Assembly: GCA_021372615.1 (NCBI GenBank)
Contig: JAJFUB010000046.1
Location: forward strand, 1-64,000
DNA length: 64,000 bases
Direction of reading: 5' to 3'
Source of the DNA: a bacterium
GTDB lineage: Bacteria > Armatimonadota > Zipacnadia > Zipacnadales > UBA11051
Below, one piece after another: positions 27,680 to 35,157 of the stretch. The translations under genes and the position numbers were made by a program. Each line of letters starts with the position of its first letter. Within the stretch, counting starts at the first letter, position 1. Below the pieces are notes generated by a model that saw nothing but the letters and a program-made list of their open reading frames with translations, made no database searches and had not been told where the DNA came from.

Positions 27680-28879
27680 CTAGAACTCGACCACCTCAGA
27701 CGGGCAGTCGCCGTGATCGGGGATCGGCATCAACTCGCCGCCCCGCACGGCCGACTCGTGCGCGGTCAGGCCGGGCAACACGTAGCGCGCCGCCGCCCAA
27801 GCGTTGCACGGCGGCTGCACACGCTCCACGCACGCCCGCACGAAGTCATCCACCAGGAACTGGTGCGACCCCAGATGGCCGTTGGGCAGGTTCATGAACT
27901 GAACCGGCAGCCGGTTCACGTCATGAACCCGCGCCACGCCGGCATGGGTCTGCGCGTCCTTGAGCACCGCCATCTCCCCCTCCACCTTCCGCGGCGCGCC
28001 GACCGGCGCCAGCAGCTCCCGCAGGTCCTCCGTGGCGCCCCGCTGCTTGGTGACCCATGACTGCGCCCCGACCTGCTGCTCGTAGCAGCCCTCGGTGCCG
28101 TAGATGCTGATCGCCTCGGCCCCCGGGTGCCCCACCCGTCGGAACTCGTTGATGCGCATGATGCTGCCATCGGACATGTGGAACAGCCCGGTCTCGTCCG
28201 AGAACGTGTTGCCCCAGATGTTCACGTCCGCGCGGAACAGACCGTCGGGGTGATTGTCCACGAAGCCGAAGCACGAGACGCTGACGGCGTGGGCGTCAAT
28301 GACCGACACGACCTGCCCGGTCGAATGGGTCGGGTAGTGCATCGGCGGGCTGCCGGCGGTCTCGCGCCACCGTTCACCGCCCCGCCACCGCATCACGTCA
28401 TACAGCCCGTGGTCGTAGTCGTGGTAGTACTCGCCCTCGGAGTAGACTACCCGCCCGAAGTCGCCGTCGCGAAAGCGGCGGCGGCAGTAGATCGCTGCCG
28501 GGTAGTAGTAGCTGGTCTCGCCGATCATGTAGATGCGGCCGGTCTCCCGCGCCGCGCGGACCAACTCGTCAATCTCTTCGACGCTGATGCCCGCCGGTAC
28601 CGCCGAGTACACGTCCTTGCCCGCGCGCAGCGCCTGCACCGCCTGCGGGCCGTGCAGCCAGTTCTGGCTGAAGATAGCGATGGCGTCCACGTCCGTCTGG
28701 CATAGCTCGTCCAGCGAGGCGAAGGTCTGCGGCACTTCCCACTTCTCCGACTTCGCCCGCAGCTTCTCGGCGTTGACGTCCGCGAATACCACCTGCTCCA
28801 CCAGCGGGTGCGCCCTGAACAGGGGAATGAAGTTGTCGGCGAAGGCGCCGACGCCACAGAAACCGACCTTGAGACCCAT
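27680..28879 (-). CDS. Gfo/Idh/MocA-family oxidoreductase
   Basis: The 399-residue protein has a Rossmann start (LKVGFCGVGAFADNFIPLF), the strand DAIAIFSQNWLHGPQAVQAL, and SAVPAGIS where most members have the catalytic EKP. The Lys of that motif is therefore missing here. The second domain includes MIGETSYYYPAAIYCRRRFRDG and a His/Tyr-rich EYYHDYDHGLYD. These are features of the group acting on glycans or unknown sugar derivatives. The missing Lys may mean a different chemistry, as in NAD-dependent glycosidases. AGGTGAT precedes the start by about 6 bases. It is divergent from the TIR/NDT-like gene across a 130-base gap. Confidence 0.85.
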   Translation of the reverse strand: MGLKVGFCGVGAFADNFIPLFRAHPLVEQVVFADVNAEKLRAKSEKWEVPQTFASLDELCQTDVDAIAIFSQNWLHGPQAVQALRAGKDVYSAVPAGISVEEIDELVRAARETGRIYMIGETSYYYPAAIYCRRRFRDGDFGRVVYSEGEYYHDYDHGLYDVMRWRGGERWRETAGSPPMHYPTHSTGQVVSVIDAHAVSVSCFGFVDNHPDGLFRADVNIWGNTFSDETGLFHMSDGSIMRINEFRRVGHPGAEAISIYGTEGCYEQQVGAQSWVTKQRGATEDLRELLAPVGAPRKVEGEMAVLKDAQTHAGVARVHDVNRLPVQFMNLPNGHLGSHQFLVDDFVRACVERVQPPCNAWAAARYVLPGLTAHESAVRGGELMPIPDHGDCPSEVVEF

Positions 28880-29009
28880 GAGATCACCTGCGTGAGTGTA
28901 TGTTGCTCACCCTTTCCCTGCGGCGGGCCGCTCTCCTGCACCGCCGGGCAGGGATCAGGGCAGTGGCCCGCGAAATGGCGCGCACCCCCGAAGGCAAGAG
29001 GCTTCACCC

Positions 29010-29993
29010 ATGCGTCGCTGTTTCGTCATCAGCCCCATCGGCACGCGCGATTCCGAGATCCGCGAACATGCCGACGATGTGTACGACTACATCATCAAGC
29101 CCGCCATGGACGAATGCGAGATCGAGGCGGTGCGCTCGGACCACCTGCGGGAGGCCGGCAAGATCACGGAGCAGATGTTCCAGGAGATCTTTGCCGACGA
29201 CATGTGCATCGCGCTGCTGACCGGCCATAACCCCAACGTCTTCTACGAGCTGGCCGTGGCTCAGGCGGCGGCCAAGCCGGTCCTGATCCTCATTGACCGC
29301 AGCGAGGAACTGCCGTTCGACGTGCAGGACTTGCGCTGCATCATCTACGACCTCAAGCCCCGCGCGCTCTTCGACCGCACCTACGTGAGCGAGATCGTCC
29401 ACTACATCCGCGAGCTGGAGCGCCAGGAGTTCGCGCCGGTGTTCCCGTTCGGCGGCATGATCCCGCTGGGCGGGCCGGGCAGCGGCTTCTGCTTCATGGA
29501 TCGGTGCCAGGAGTTCGGCACCACCGACAACTGGCGGCAGTTGCTGGCCGACACCCGCGAGCGCTTCGACGTGATGGGCACGACGCTGCACATCTGGCGG
29601 CGCGGCAACTACTTCGCCAACCTGCTGGCCGAGAAGGCCGCTGGCGGCTGTCGCGCCCGCCTCATGATTCTCGACCCGGCTCATCCCGCCCTGCCCGCCT
29701 TCGCCAGTGCCTCCACGCCGGAGGAGCCCCTGGACAGCCTGGTGCGACGTCTGCAGGAGATGCAGGAGTACTTCGCCGCCGTGGCAGCGCAGGCCGACGG
29801 CATCGAGTTCCGGCAGATCAAGCGCGGCCTGCCTCACGGTGAGCTGACCGTCACCGACGAGTCCGCCGTCTACATCCAGTATCTCGCCGGAGAGCCGACC
29901 GTCAACAGCCCGCTCTGGCAGGCGCCGGCCAAGACCGCGCTGTACGCCAAGATGCGGCATGAGTTCGACACTCTGTGGGCGCTCAACGCCTGA
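29010..29993 (+). CDS. Two-domain protein: nucleoside-deoxyribosyltransferase/TIR-like domain plus PLD-like domain
   Basis: The protein has 327 residues. Residues 1-~135 form a Rossmann-like domain: CFVISPIGTRDSEIREHADDV, EAVRSDHL, GKITEQMFQEIFADDMCIALL, then TGHNPNVFYELAVAQA. Glu80 of NVFYEL occupies the place of the catalytic Glu in nucleoside 2-deoxyribosyltransferases and NAD-cleaving TIR proteins. Residues ~165-327 resemble the DUF5919/PLD-like fold seen in signalling and defence proteins: a repeated pattern MGTTLHIWRRGNYFANLLAEKAAGGCRARLMILDP, later SAVYIQYLAG and a final helix. Clear HxK motifs of active PLD enzymes are absent. GAGG lies about 8 bases upstream. Nucleotide binding or cleavage is inferred, not shown. 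The gene stands 11 bases before a ceramidase-like gene. Confidence 0.7.
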   Translation: MRRCFVISPIGTRDSEIREHADDVYDYIIKPAMDECEIEAVRSDHLREAGKITEQMFQEIFADDMCIALLTGHNPNVFYELAVAQAAAKPVLILIDRSEELPFDVQDLRCIIYDLKPRALFDRTYVSEIVHYIRELERQEFAPVFPFGGMIPLGGPGSGFCFMDRCQEFGTTDNWRQLLADTRERFDVMGTTLHIWRRGNYFANLLAEKAAGGCRARLMILDPAHPALPAFASASTPEEPLDSLVRRLQEMQEYFAAVAAQADGIEFRQIKRGLPHGELTVTDESAVYIQYLAGEPTVNSPLWQAPAKTALYAKMRHEFDTLWALNA

Positions 29994-30004
29994 GGTCCGA
30001 TCCC

Positions 30005-31384
30005 ATGACCCAGCCCCTCTGGATGGCCGGCGCCGCCCGCGCCGACATCACCCCCGTCGGCCCCGTCCACCTGGCCGGCGCGGTGGGTGTCCACCGCCCG
30101 GCCGAGGCCGTCCTGGAGCCGCTCTTCGCCCGTGCCCTCGTGCTGCAAGCCGGTGACCGGCGCGCCTGCCTGATCGTGCTCGATGTCACCATCGTGACGG
30201 CGGACTGTTCTGCCCCCCTGCGCCAGGCCGCCGCCGAGATCGTTGGCTGCACGCCGGAGCAAGTCATCGTCTGCGCCACCCAGACGCACTCGGCGCCCTC
30301 GCTGGGCCATCTCATGCTCGACCCGGACTTCCCCGCACTGCCGCCCGACTGTGAGTGGCTGCGCGGCGGGGACAGCGCCTACTCCGAGTTCGCGCTGGGC
30401 CGGGCCGTCGAGGCCGTGCGGGAAGCCTACGCCGGCCTGGAGCCGGTCGAGCTGGCCGCCGCCAGCGGCATCGAGGGCCGCCTGGCCTTCAACCGCCGGG
30501 CCGTCGGGCGCGATGGGCGGGTCTTCATGCCGGGTCGCACGTGGCCCGAGCCGCTCGGCCCCACGAACCTGCGCTACCTCGAGGGCCCGATGGACCCGGA
30601 GGTCGGCGTCATCGCCCTGCGCACCCCGGCAGGCCGAATGAAGGCCCTCCTGGCGCACTATACCTGCCACCCGGTGCACGTCTTCCCCAGGCGGATCGTG
30701 TCACCCGACTGGCCCGGCGCCCTGTGCGCGGAGCTGGCGCAGGCCTATCCCGGCGCCGTCCCCCTGGTCCTCAACGGCGCGTGTGGCAACATCAACCCCT
30801 GGCCGCCGTTCGAGCCCGACTACCCTGACGATCACGTGCTGATGGGACGGCAACTGGCCGACATGGTGGGCAGGGCCATCGGGACGATGGAGTTCGCGCC
30901 GCCCACGCGGCTCGATTGCCGCTCGAAACTCGTGCCCCTGCCCTTCCGCCCGCTGTCGGCTGAGGAGGTCGCGAAGTCTGAGGAGATGCTGCGCTGCCGC
31001 CTGACGCCCGAATGGCAGGACGAGGCGCACACGCAGGTGACGGGCGACTGGGTCACCACCGCCAGCATCGCCAGCGTGTATCTGCAGAGCCGTCGTGAGG
31101 GGAAGCTGGCCTACGAGGTGCAGGCCCTGCGCCTGGGGGACGCAGCGATCGTGGCCCTCCCCGGCGAGCCCTTCGTCGAGGGCCAACTGGCCCTGAAGAT
31201 CGCCTCGCCGCTCTACCCGACGTACGTGGCCCACTGCGCCACGCAGTACGTCGGCTACATCCCCACCGCCGCCGCCCTCGCCCGCGGCGGCCATGAGGTG
31301 AACACGCGCTACTGGGCCAAGCTCCAGCCCGAGGCTCTCGACCAGATCGTCGCCGGGGCGACGGAGCTGCTGCAGGCGATGTAG
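30005..31384 (+). CDS. Neutral/alkaline non-lysosomal ceramidase-like protein
   Basis: The 459-residue protein matches the N-terminal metal-binding domain of neutral ceramidases. AARADITPVGPVHLAG is the family start, then VIVCATQTHSAPS (metal-binding His), LLAHYTCHPVHVF (second His pair), and VLNGACGNINPW (catalytic-Ser-like loop). The end ALPGEPFVEGQLALKI plus YVGYIPTAAALARGGHEVN is also typical. True ceramidases hydrolyse the amide of ceramide; this shorter bacterial form lacks the C-terminal Ig domain and any signal peptide, so the substrate may be another N-acyl compound. ATG 30005 is preceded by TGAGGT, which overlaps the previous gene's stop, suggesting co-translation with the TIR/NDT-like protein. 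Confidence 0.82.
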   Translation: MTQPLWMAGAARADITPVGPVHLAGAVGVHRPAEAVLEPLFARALVLQAGDRRACLIVLDVTIVTADCSAPLRQAAAEIVGCTPEQVIVCATQTHSAPSLGHLMLDPDFPALPPDCEWLRGGDSAYSEFALGRAVEAVREAYAGLEPVELAAASGIEGRLAFNRRAVGRDGRVFMPGRTWPEPLGPTNLRYLEGPMDPEVGVIALRTPAGRMKALLAHYTCHPVHVFPRRIVSPDWPGALCAELAQAYPGAVPLVLNGACGNINPWPPFEPDYPDDHVLMGRQLADMVGRAIGTMEFAPPTRLDCRSKLVPLPFRPLSAEEVAKSEEMLRCRLTPEWQDEAHTQVTGDWVTTASIASVYLQSRREGKLAYEVQALRLGDAAIVALPGEPFVEGQLALKIASPLYPTYVAHCATQYVGYIPTAAALARGGHEVNTRYWAKLQPEALDQIVAGATELLQAM

Positions 31385-31393
31385 GCCCCTGGT

Positions 31394-31493
31394 GCCGTAG
31401 GAGCGTCGTGCCGTAGGAGCGCCAGCTTCCAGCTGGCAGCCGTGCGATGACCACGTGCCAGACGTGCCGGCTGGAAGCCGGCGCTCCTACGGC
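31394..31493. repeat. Palindromic repeat family B: two full inverted copies and a fragment
   Basis: The 28-base copies are 31410-31437 and, inverted, 31466-31493. A fragment (GCCGTAGGAGCG) starts at 31394. The hairpins are GCCAGCT-TCC-AGCTGGC and GCCGGCT-TCC-AGCCGGC, a compensatory difference. They lie between the convergent ceramidase-like and GH-like genes and may serve as a bidirectional terminator. Confidence 0.85.
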
Positions 31494-31497
31494 CCTC

Positions 31498-34400
31498 TCA
31501 CTTCACCGTCGCCATGAACAGCCACCGCCGCTCCCAGAACCGCTGCAGCTTCACCACCAGCTTGTTCTCGCCCGGCTGCAGCTTCAGCGGCGCAACGAGC
31601 TCCTCACGCAGCCCCTTCTCATTGGGCACAGACCCCAGCAGTCTGCCGTTGAGCCACAGCGTGGCCTGGCTCGTGGCGCCAAAGCACAGCTCCCTGCCAC
31701 CCTTGATGGTCGTCACCGCGTAGACCACATCGCCGACCTCGGCCTCGCGGTTCGTGCCGAGGTCAATGACAGGCAACCCCGCCCACGGGGACGGGTGCTC
31801 CTCACAGTTGGCGGTCAGCTTCGTCCAGCCCGCCAGCGGCAGGCTCCCCAGTCGCCCCTCGAGCGGTGTCGTCACGGTGCGCCACCATTCCGGGTTGGCA
31901 TAACGCGGGCTGACCTGCCAGTCGCGCAGCAAGGTCCAGGCGGGCAGGGGCATGGCTGGCGCCCGCGGGGGCGCGGCTTCCACAACCACCGCCGCCACGC
32001 CCCAGCCCGTCGCCCCGCCAAAGGTCAGGTCGAGATGTCCGTCTTGTGCCGTGGTCTCGAAGCTCCGCGCCGCGAGGCTGCTCTTGTCGAGCACCGCGTC
32101 CGGCAGCATCACCCGGCCGTGGCACGACACCATCCCCGACACGCGGAAGTTGTAGTTGGTCCACGAGGCGTTCACATTGGCGACGCGCACCCGATAGCCG
32201 CCCGGGGGCACGTCAATGCGGAACGTCCGCGCCGTGCCGGAGGACAGGCTCCACTGCAGCGGCTGCGGGACGGGCTCCTTGTACGGCCAGAAGGGCAGAC
32301 GGTGGGCGCTCGGATCCGGCCCGACGAAGTCCTTCCCATACCGCTGGGCGGAGTCGTAGTACACCTCATCCGGCAGCGGATCGCTGTCATCGGTCGCCGG
32401 TAGCCAGCCGCAGCCCGCGTCGGCGGTGTAGGCCATGTCACCCTTCACTGCCTTCCAGCCCGGGAAGTCCGCTGGCGCGCCGAAGGCGAAGGCCGCGACC
32501 GGCTTGTCGACGATGGCGGCGTGCTGGAGGGACCCTAGGTAGTCCGTGTCGCTCTGCCCCGCTGTGAACTGCAGCAATTCCTGCGCCTTCTCGGGCGTCT
32601 GCACACCGTGCTCGGACCTGGTGACATCGGCCAGGAGAGAGTCGGTCGAGGGTTTCGTGGCCACGGCCATCTTCGCGCGAGCGAGAAGCGCCTCGGTCTG
32701 CAGCCGCTCGCTCAAGCGCTGCTCCGCCCCGGCCGGCCCGATGACCAGGATGCCGTAGAGATGCACGCCCGGGATCAGGAATCCCGCCCGGCCGTCCTTG
32801 ATCTCCAGCGCCATGGGTTGCGGCGGCTTGCCCGGCACCAGCCACGTCGCCTCGGCCGCGTCCACGCCCTTTGGCGCCGCCAGCGTCACCCGCAGTGGCG
32901 TCGTATCCGTCACCTTACCGCTCTCGAAGTCCACGCCATAGTTGACGAAGTGCGCGCTCACGAACGCCGGGGCGGGGGCTCCTGCCTGCGGGGCGGGGGC
33001 CGTTCCCCCTCCCTTCAGGGAGGGGGTAGGGGGTAGGACGCCGTTCCCCGCCCCATGCACCCACGTCTTCACCCACAGCAGCCGCGGCAGCTCCCCCTGC
33101 ACGGTCGGGGTTCTGACTGCCTCCCGCAACGCCGCGATGGTCTCCTCCGTCTGCGCCTGCGTCGCCTCGCTCTCCGTCGCCCGCGGCGGCAGGAACGTCT
33201 TCCCCGGCCTGATCTCGACGACCCGTCCGGCCTGCTTCCACTGCGCCAGCGGTGGCGTGGCCCGCGGCACATTGTCCTCGTCGCGCGTCCCGCAGTCCCC
33301 GGTCACGGCCAGCGTCCCGCCCTGCTTCAGATACGCCGTCAGGACCGCGATCTGCGCCTCGCTCAGGCATTCGCCCGCCGGCAGCACCAGCACCGGGTAG
33401 CGCTTCAGCTCCTTGATGCCCCAGTGGTCGCGGTAGATCTCCGGGTGGTTCATGATGACCACATCGTACTGGATGTGTCCCTCCTGCATCGCCCGCGCGA
33501 TCCCCTCGAAGGCGCACAGCGGCTTGCTGACCGAGTACATGTAGTCGTGGTACATCAGGCTGGGGATCGAGTAGATCAGCCCCACGTCGGACAGCGGCTG
33601 CGTGTTCTGCGGCTGGTACAGCGCCCGGTGCGCGTGGCGGAAGCGGTAGTAGTCCGTCATGAGCTTCCGCAGCTCCGGCTCCTTCTCGAAGCTGTCCTGG
33701 TACGGGAACAACACCCCGCCTCCCGCGCAGCATTCGGCGATCTCGTGCTCGACGACGTCGGGCGTCGGCTTGTGGAACTTGAGCATGGACATGAAGGGCT
33801 TGGTACCGCGCGTCATGGCCCGCCCCATCGCATACCGCAGCGCCCCGTCGGCGTTGTTCCAGTGGTACCTGAACATGTCATAGGCCGAGATGCCCTGGCT
33901 CTCAAACCACACGGTGTCCACGAAGTCGCCCAGCGCGACCTGGTACGGGATCGCCCCGATGGCCGACCCGCCCTGATTGCCGTGCACGTCGAACTCCCGC
34001 CCCAGCCGCGCCGCCGTCAGCTTGCAGTCGCCGTAGTAGGCGACCCAGTTCGACAGGTGCGACAGGTACAGGAACTTCTGGTACTGGTTCATCACCGGCG
34101 GCTCGCACAGCTTCGCAATGACCTCCGCCTGCGGCGGGTCGAAGGTCCACTTCCCGAACGGCGGGAGTTGCTCGATGACGTCCATCTGCGTCGCCTGCAC
34201 GTGGTCGCGGATGGTCTTGTACTTCGCGCGGAAGTCGGGCAGACGCTTGGTCCGCGCCAGGTAGTCGAAGAACCGGCGGGAGCAGAAGTCGCAGTACCGG
34301 CCGTGGCTGCCGGCGCCGATGCGGCTGGTAGGCCCGCCGATGTTGTCCTGGCTGGTGGCATGGCCCAGCGCCGCGGCGCTGATGAGGTCATAGTCAATGA

Positions 34401-34914
34401 CCGCTGACCAGCGCGGGGCGTTGTTGCATACGATGTAGGCGTCCCACCCGACCCTCTCCTTCCACCACGCCTGGCTGTTGTTGTACTCGGGCGACAGCAC
34501 GCGCTCCCCGTTGAAGTCCTGCGCGAAGCCGTTGTCCCAAAAGAGCTTCTTCGCCCCGTCGAGCACGAAGTGGATCGTCTCCTGGTACTCGTTGTGGCCG
34601 TACACTTCGTACCAGATGCCGCGGTGGGACAGCCACTCGTTGCTGGTGAAATCAGAGGAGCGATCCAGGTAGTCCAGCAGCGGCCAGTTCTCAGCGGTCC
34701 AACCGCTGAGGCGCTCCGGCCCGCCGCGTCCCCCACCCCACCCGGCGTTGATGACATAGGGCCACCACGACACCGGTTGGGGCTGGAATTCGCGCACCTG
34801 CGTCACGTCGGGGAGGACAGGCTGTGCCGGCTCGGCAGCGCGGGGGAGCGGGGCGGCAACAGCAGCCGCCGCAACCAGCACCTGGAGCACCAGACCAACG
34901 ATCGTGCGTGCCAT
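31498..34914 (-). CDS. Large secreted beta-galactosidase-like (GH-A-type) protein
   Basis: The 1138-residue precursor has a signal peptide (MARTIVGLVLQVLVAAAAVAA). Residues ~60-430 look like a TIM-barrel glycosidase body (WLSHRGIWYEVYGHNEYQ, GAGSHGRYCDFCSRRFFDYL). Residues ~470-570 look like the glutamine-amidotransferase-like domain of GH42-type beta-galactosidases (YPVLVLPAGECLSEAQIAVLTAYLKQGG). Residues ~830-1000 form a malectin/galactose-binding-like domain, and the end (~1060-1138) is a jelly roll with TLWLNGRLLGSVPNEKG. The catalytic acids cannot be assigned. GGAGGG lies 6 bases before the start. Residues ~630-637 (TPSLKGGG) come from an in-frame palindrome. It faces the permease gene across a 243-base divergent gap. 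Confidence 0.75.
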   Translation of the reverse strand: MARTIVGLVLQVLVAAAAVAAPLPRAAEPAQPVLPDVTQVREFQPQPVSWWPYVINAGWGGGRGGPERLSGWTAENWPLLDYLDRSSDFTSNEWLSHRGIWYEVYGHNEYQETIHFVLDGAKKLFWDNGFAQDFNGERVLSPEYNNSQAWWKERVGWDAYIVCNNAPRWSAVIDYDLISAAALGHATSQDNIGGPTSRIGAGSHGRYCDFCSRRFFDYLARTKRLPDFRAKYKTIRDHVQATQMDVIEQLPPFGKWTFDPPQAEVIAKLCEPPVMNQYQKFLYLSHLSNWVAYYGDCKLTAARLGREFDVHGNQGGSAIGAIPYQVALGDFVDTVWFESQGISAYDMFRYHWNNADGALRYAMGRAMTRGTKPFMSMLKFHKPTPDVVEHEIAECCAGGGVLFPYQDSFEKEPELRKLMTDYYRFRHAHRALYQPQNTQPLSDVGLIYSIPSLMYHDYMYSVSKPLCAFEGIARAMQEGHIQYDVVIMNHPEIYRDHWGIKELKRYPVLVLPAGECLSEAQIAVLTAYLKQGGTLAVTGDCGTRDEDNVPRATPPLAQWKQAGRVVEIRPGKTFLPPRATESEATQAQTEETIAALREAVRTPTVQGELPRLLWVKTWVHGAGNGVLPPTPSLKGGGTAPAPQAGAPAPAFVSAHFVNYGVDFESGKVTDTTPLRVTLAAPKGVDAAEATWLVPGKPPQPMALEIKDGRAGFLIPGVHLYGILVIGPAGAEQRLSERLQTEALLARAKMAVATKPSTDSLLADVTRSEHGVQTPEKAQELLQFTAGQSDTDYLGSLQHAAIVDKPVAAFAFGAPADFPGWKAVKGDMAYTADAGCGWLPATDDSDPLPDEVYYDSAQRYGKDFVGPDPSAHRLPFWPYKEPVPQPLQWSLSSGTARTFRIDVPPGGYRVRVANVNASWTNYNFRVSGMVSCHGRVMLPDAVLDKSSLAARSFETTAQDGHLDLTFGGATGWGVAAVVVEAAPPRAPAMPLPAWTLLRDWQVSPRYANPEWWRTVTTPLEGRLGSLPLAGWTKLTANCEEHPSPWAGLPVIDLGTNREAEVGDVVYAVTTIKGGRELCFGATSQATLWLNGRLLGSVPNEKGLREELVAPLKLQPGENKLVVKLQRFWERRWLFMATVK
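33005..33026. repeat. In-frame palindrome inside the GH-like gene
   Basis: Perfect 10-base arms CCCCCTCCCT and AGGGAGGGGG surround a 2-base centre. The surrounding Pro/Gly/Ala-rich residues (VLPPTPSLKGGGTAPAP) look like a low-complexity linker made by the repeat. The pattern is close to family F at 10734 and 61245. Confidence 0.65.
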
Positions 34915-35157
34915 GGGCAACCCTCCGGTCCGTGGCGCTGACGTTCGTCTGGTCATGCGCCCGGACCTTCCGCTCCTGCTTGCCCGGGGGGGGCAAGGAT
35001 GCCATATTGACACACCCTTGACGCCTTCGCAGGACACCTATCGAGCATCTTGACGCCCTCTCGACGGATAATGCAGGGCACATACGGGGTGCACTACGGC
35101 CACCCGCAGGGGTGGCCATTTCTCCGTCTGCAGGCCCGACGCAAGGTGCGATGTACC
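34915..35157. other. Divergent intergenic region with permease leader
   Basis: This 243-base gap lies between the divergent GH-like and permease genes. Three -35-like TTGAC boxes occur at 35007, 35018 and 35050, and GATAAT occurs at 35067-35072, but no pair has standard 16-18 base spacing. A hairpin GGCCACCC-GCAG-GGGTGGCC (35098-35117) followed by ATTTCTCC precedes the permease start by 40 bases and could act as an attenuator. I see no ydaO-type c-di-AMP riboswitch. Confidence 0.4.

Noticed and set aside
34915-35157. ydaO-type c-di-AMP riboswitch upstream of the KimA-like gene
   Set aside because: The conserved core sequences of that riboswitch are not visible; only a simple hairpin with T-rich tail is present.
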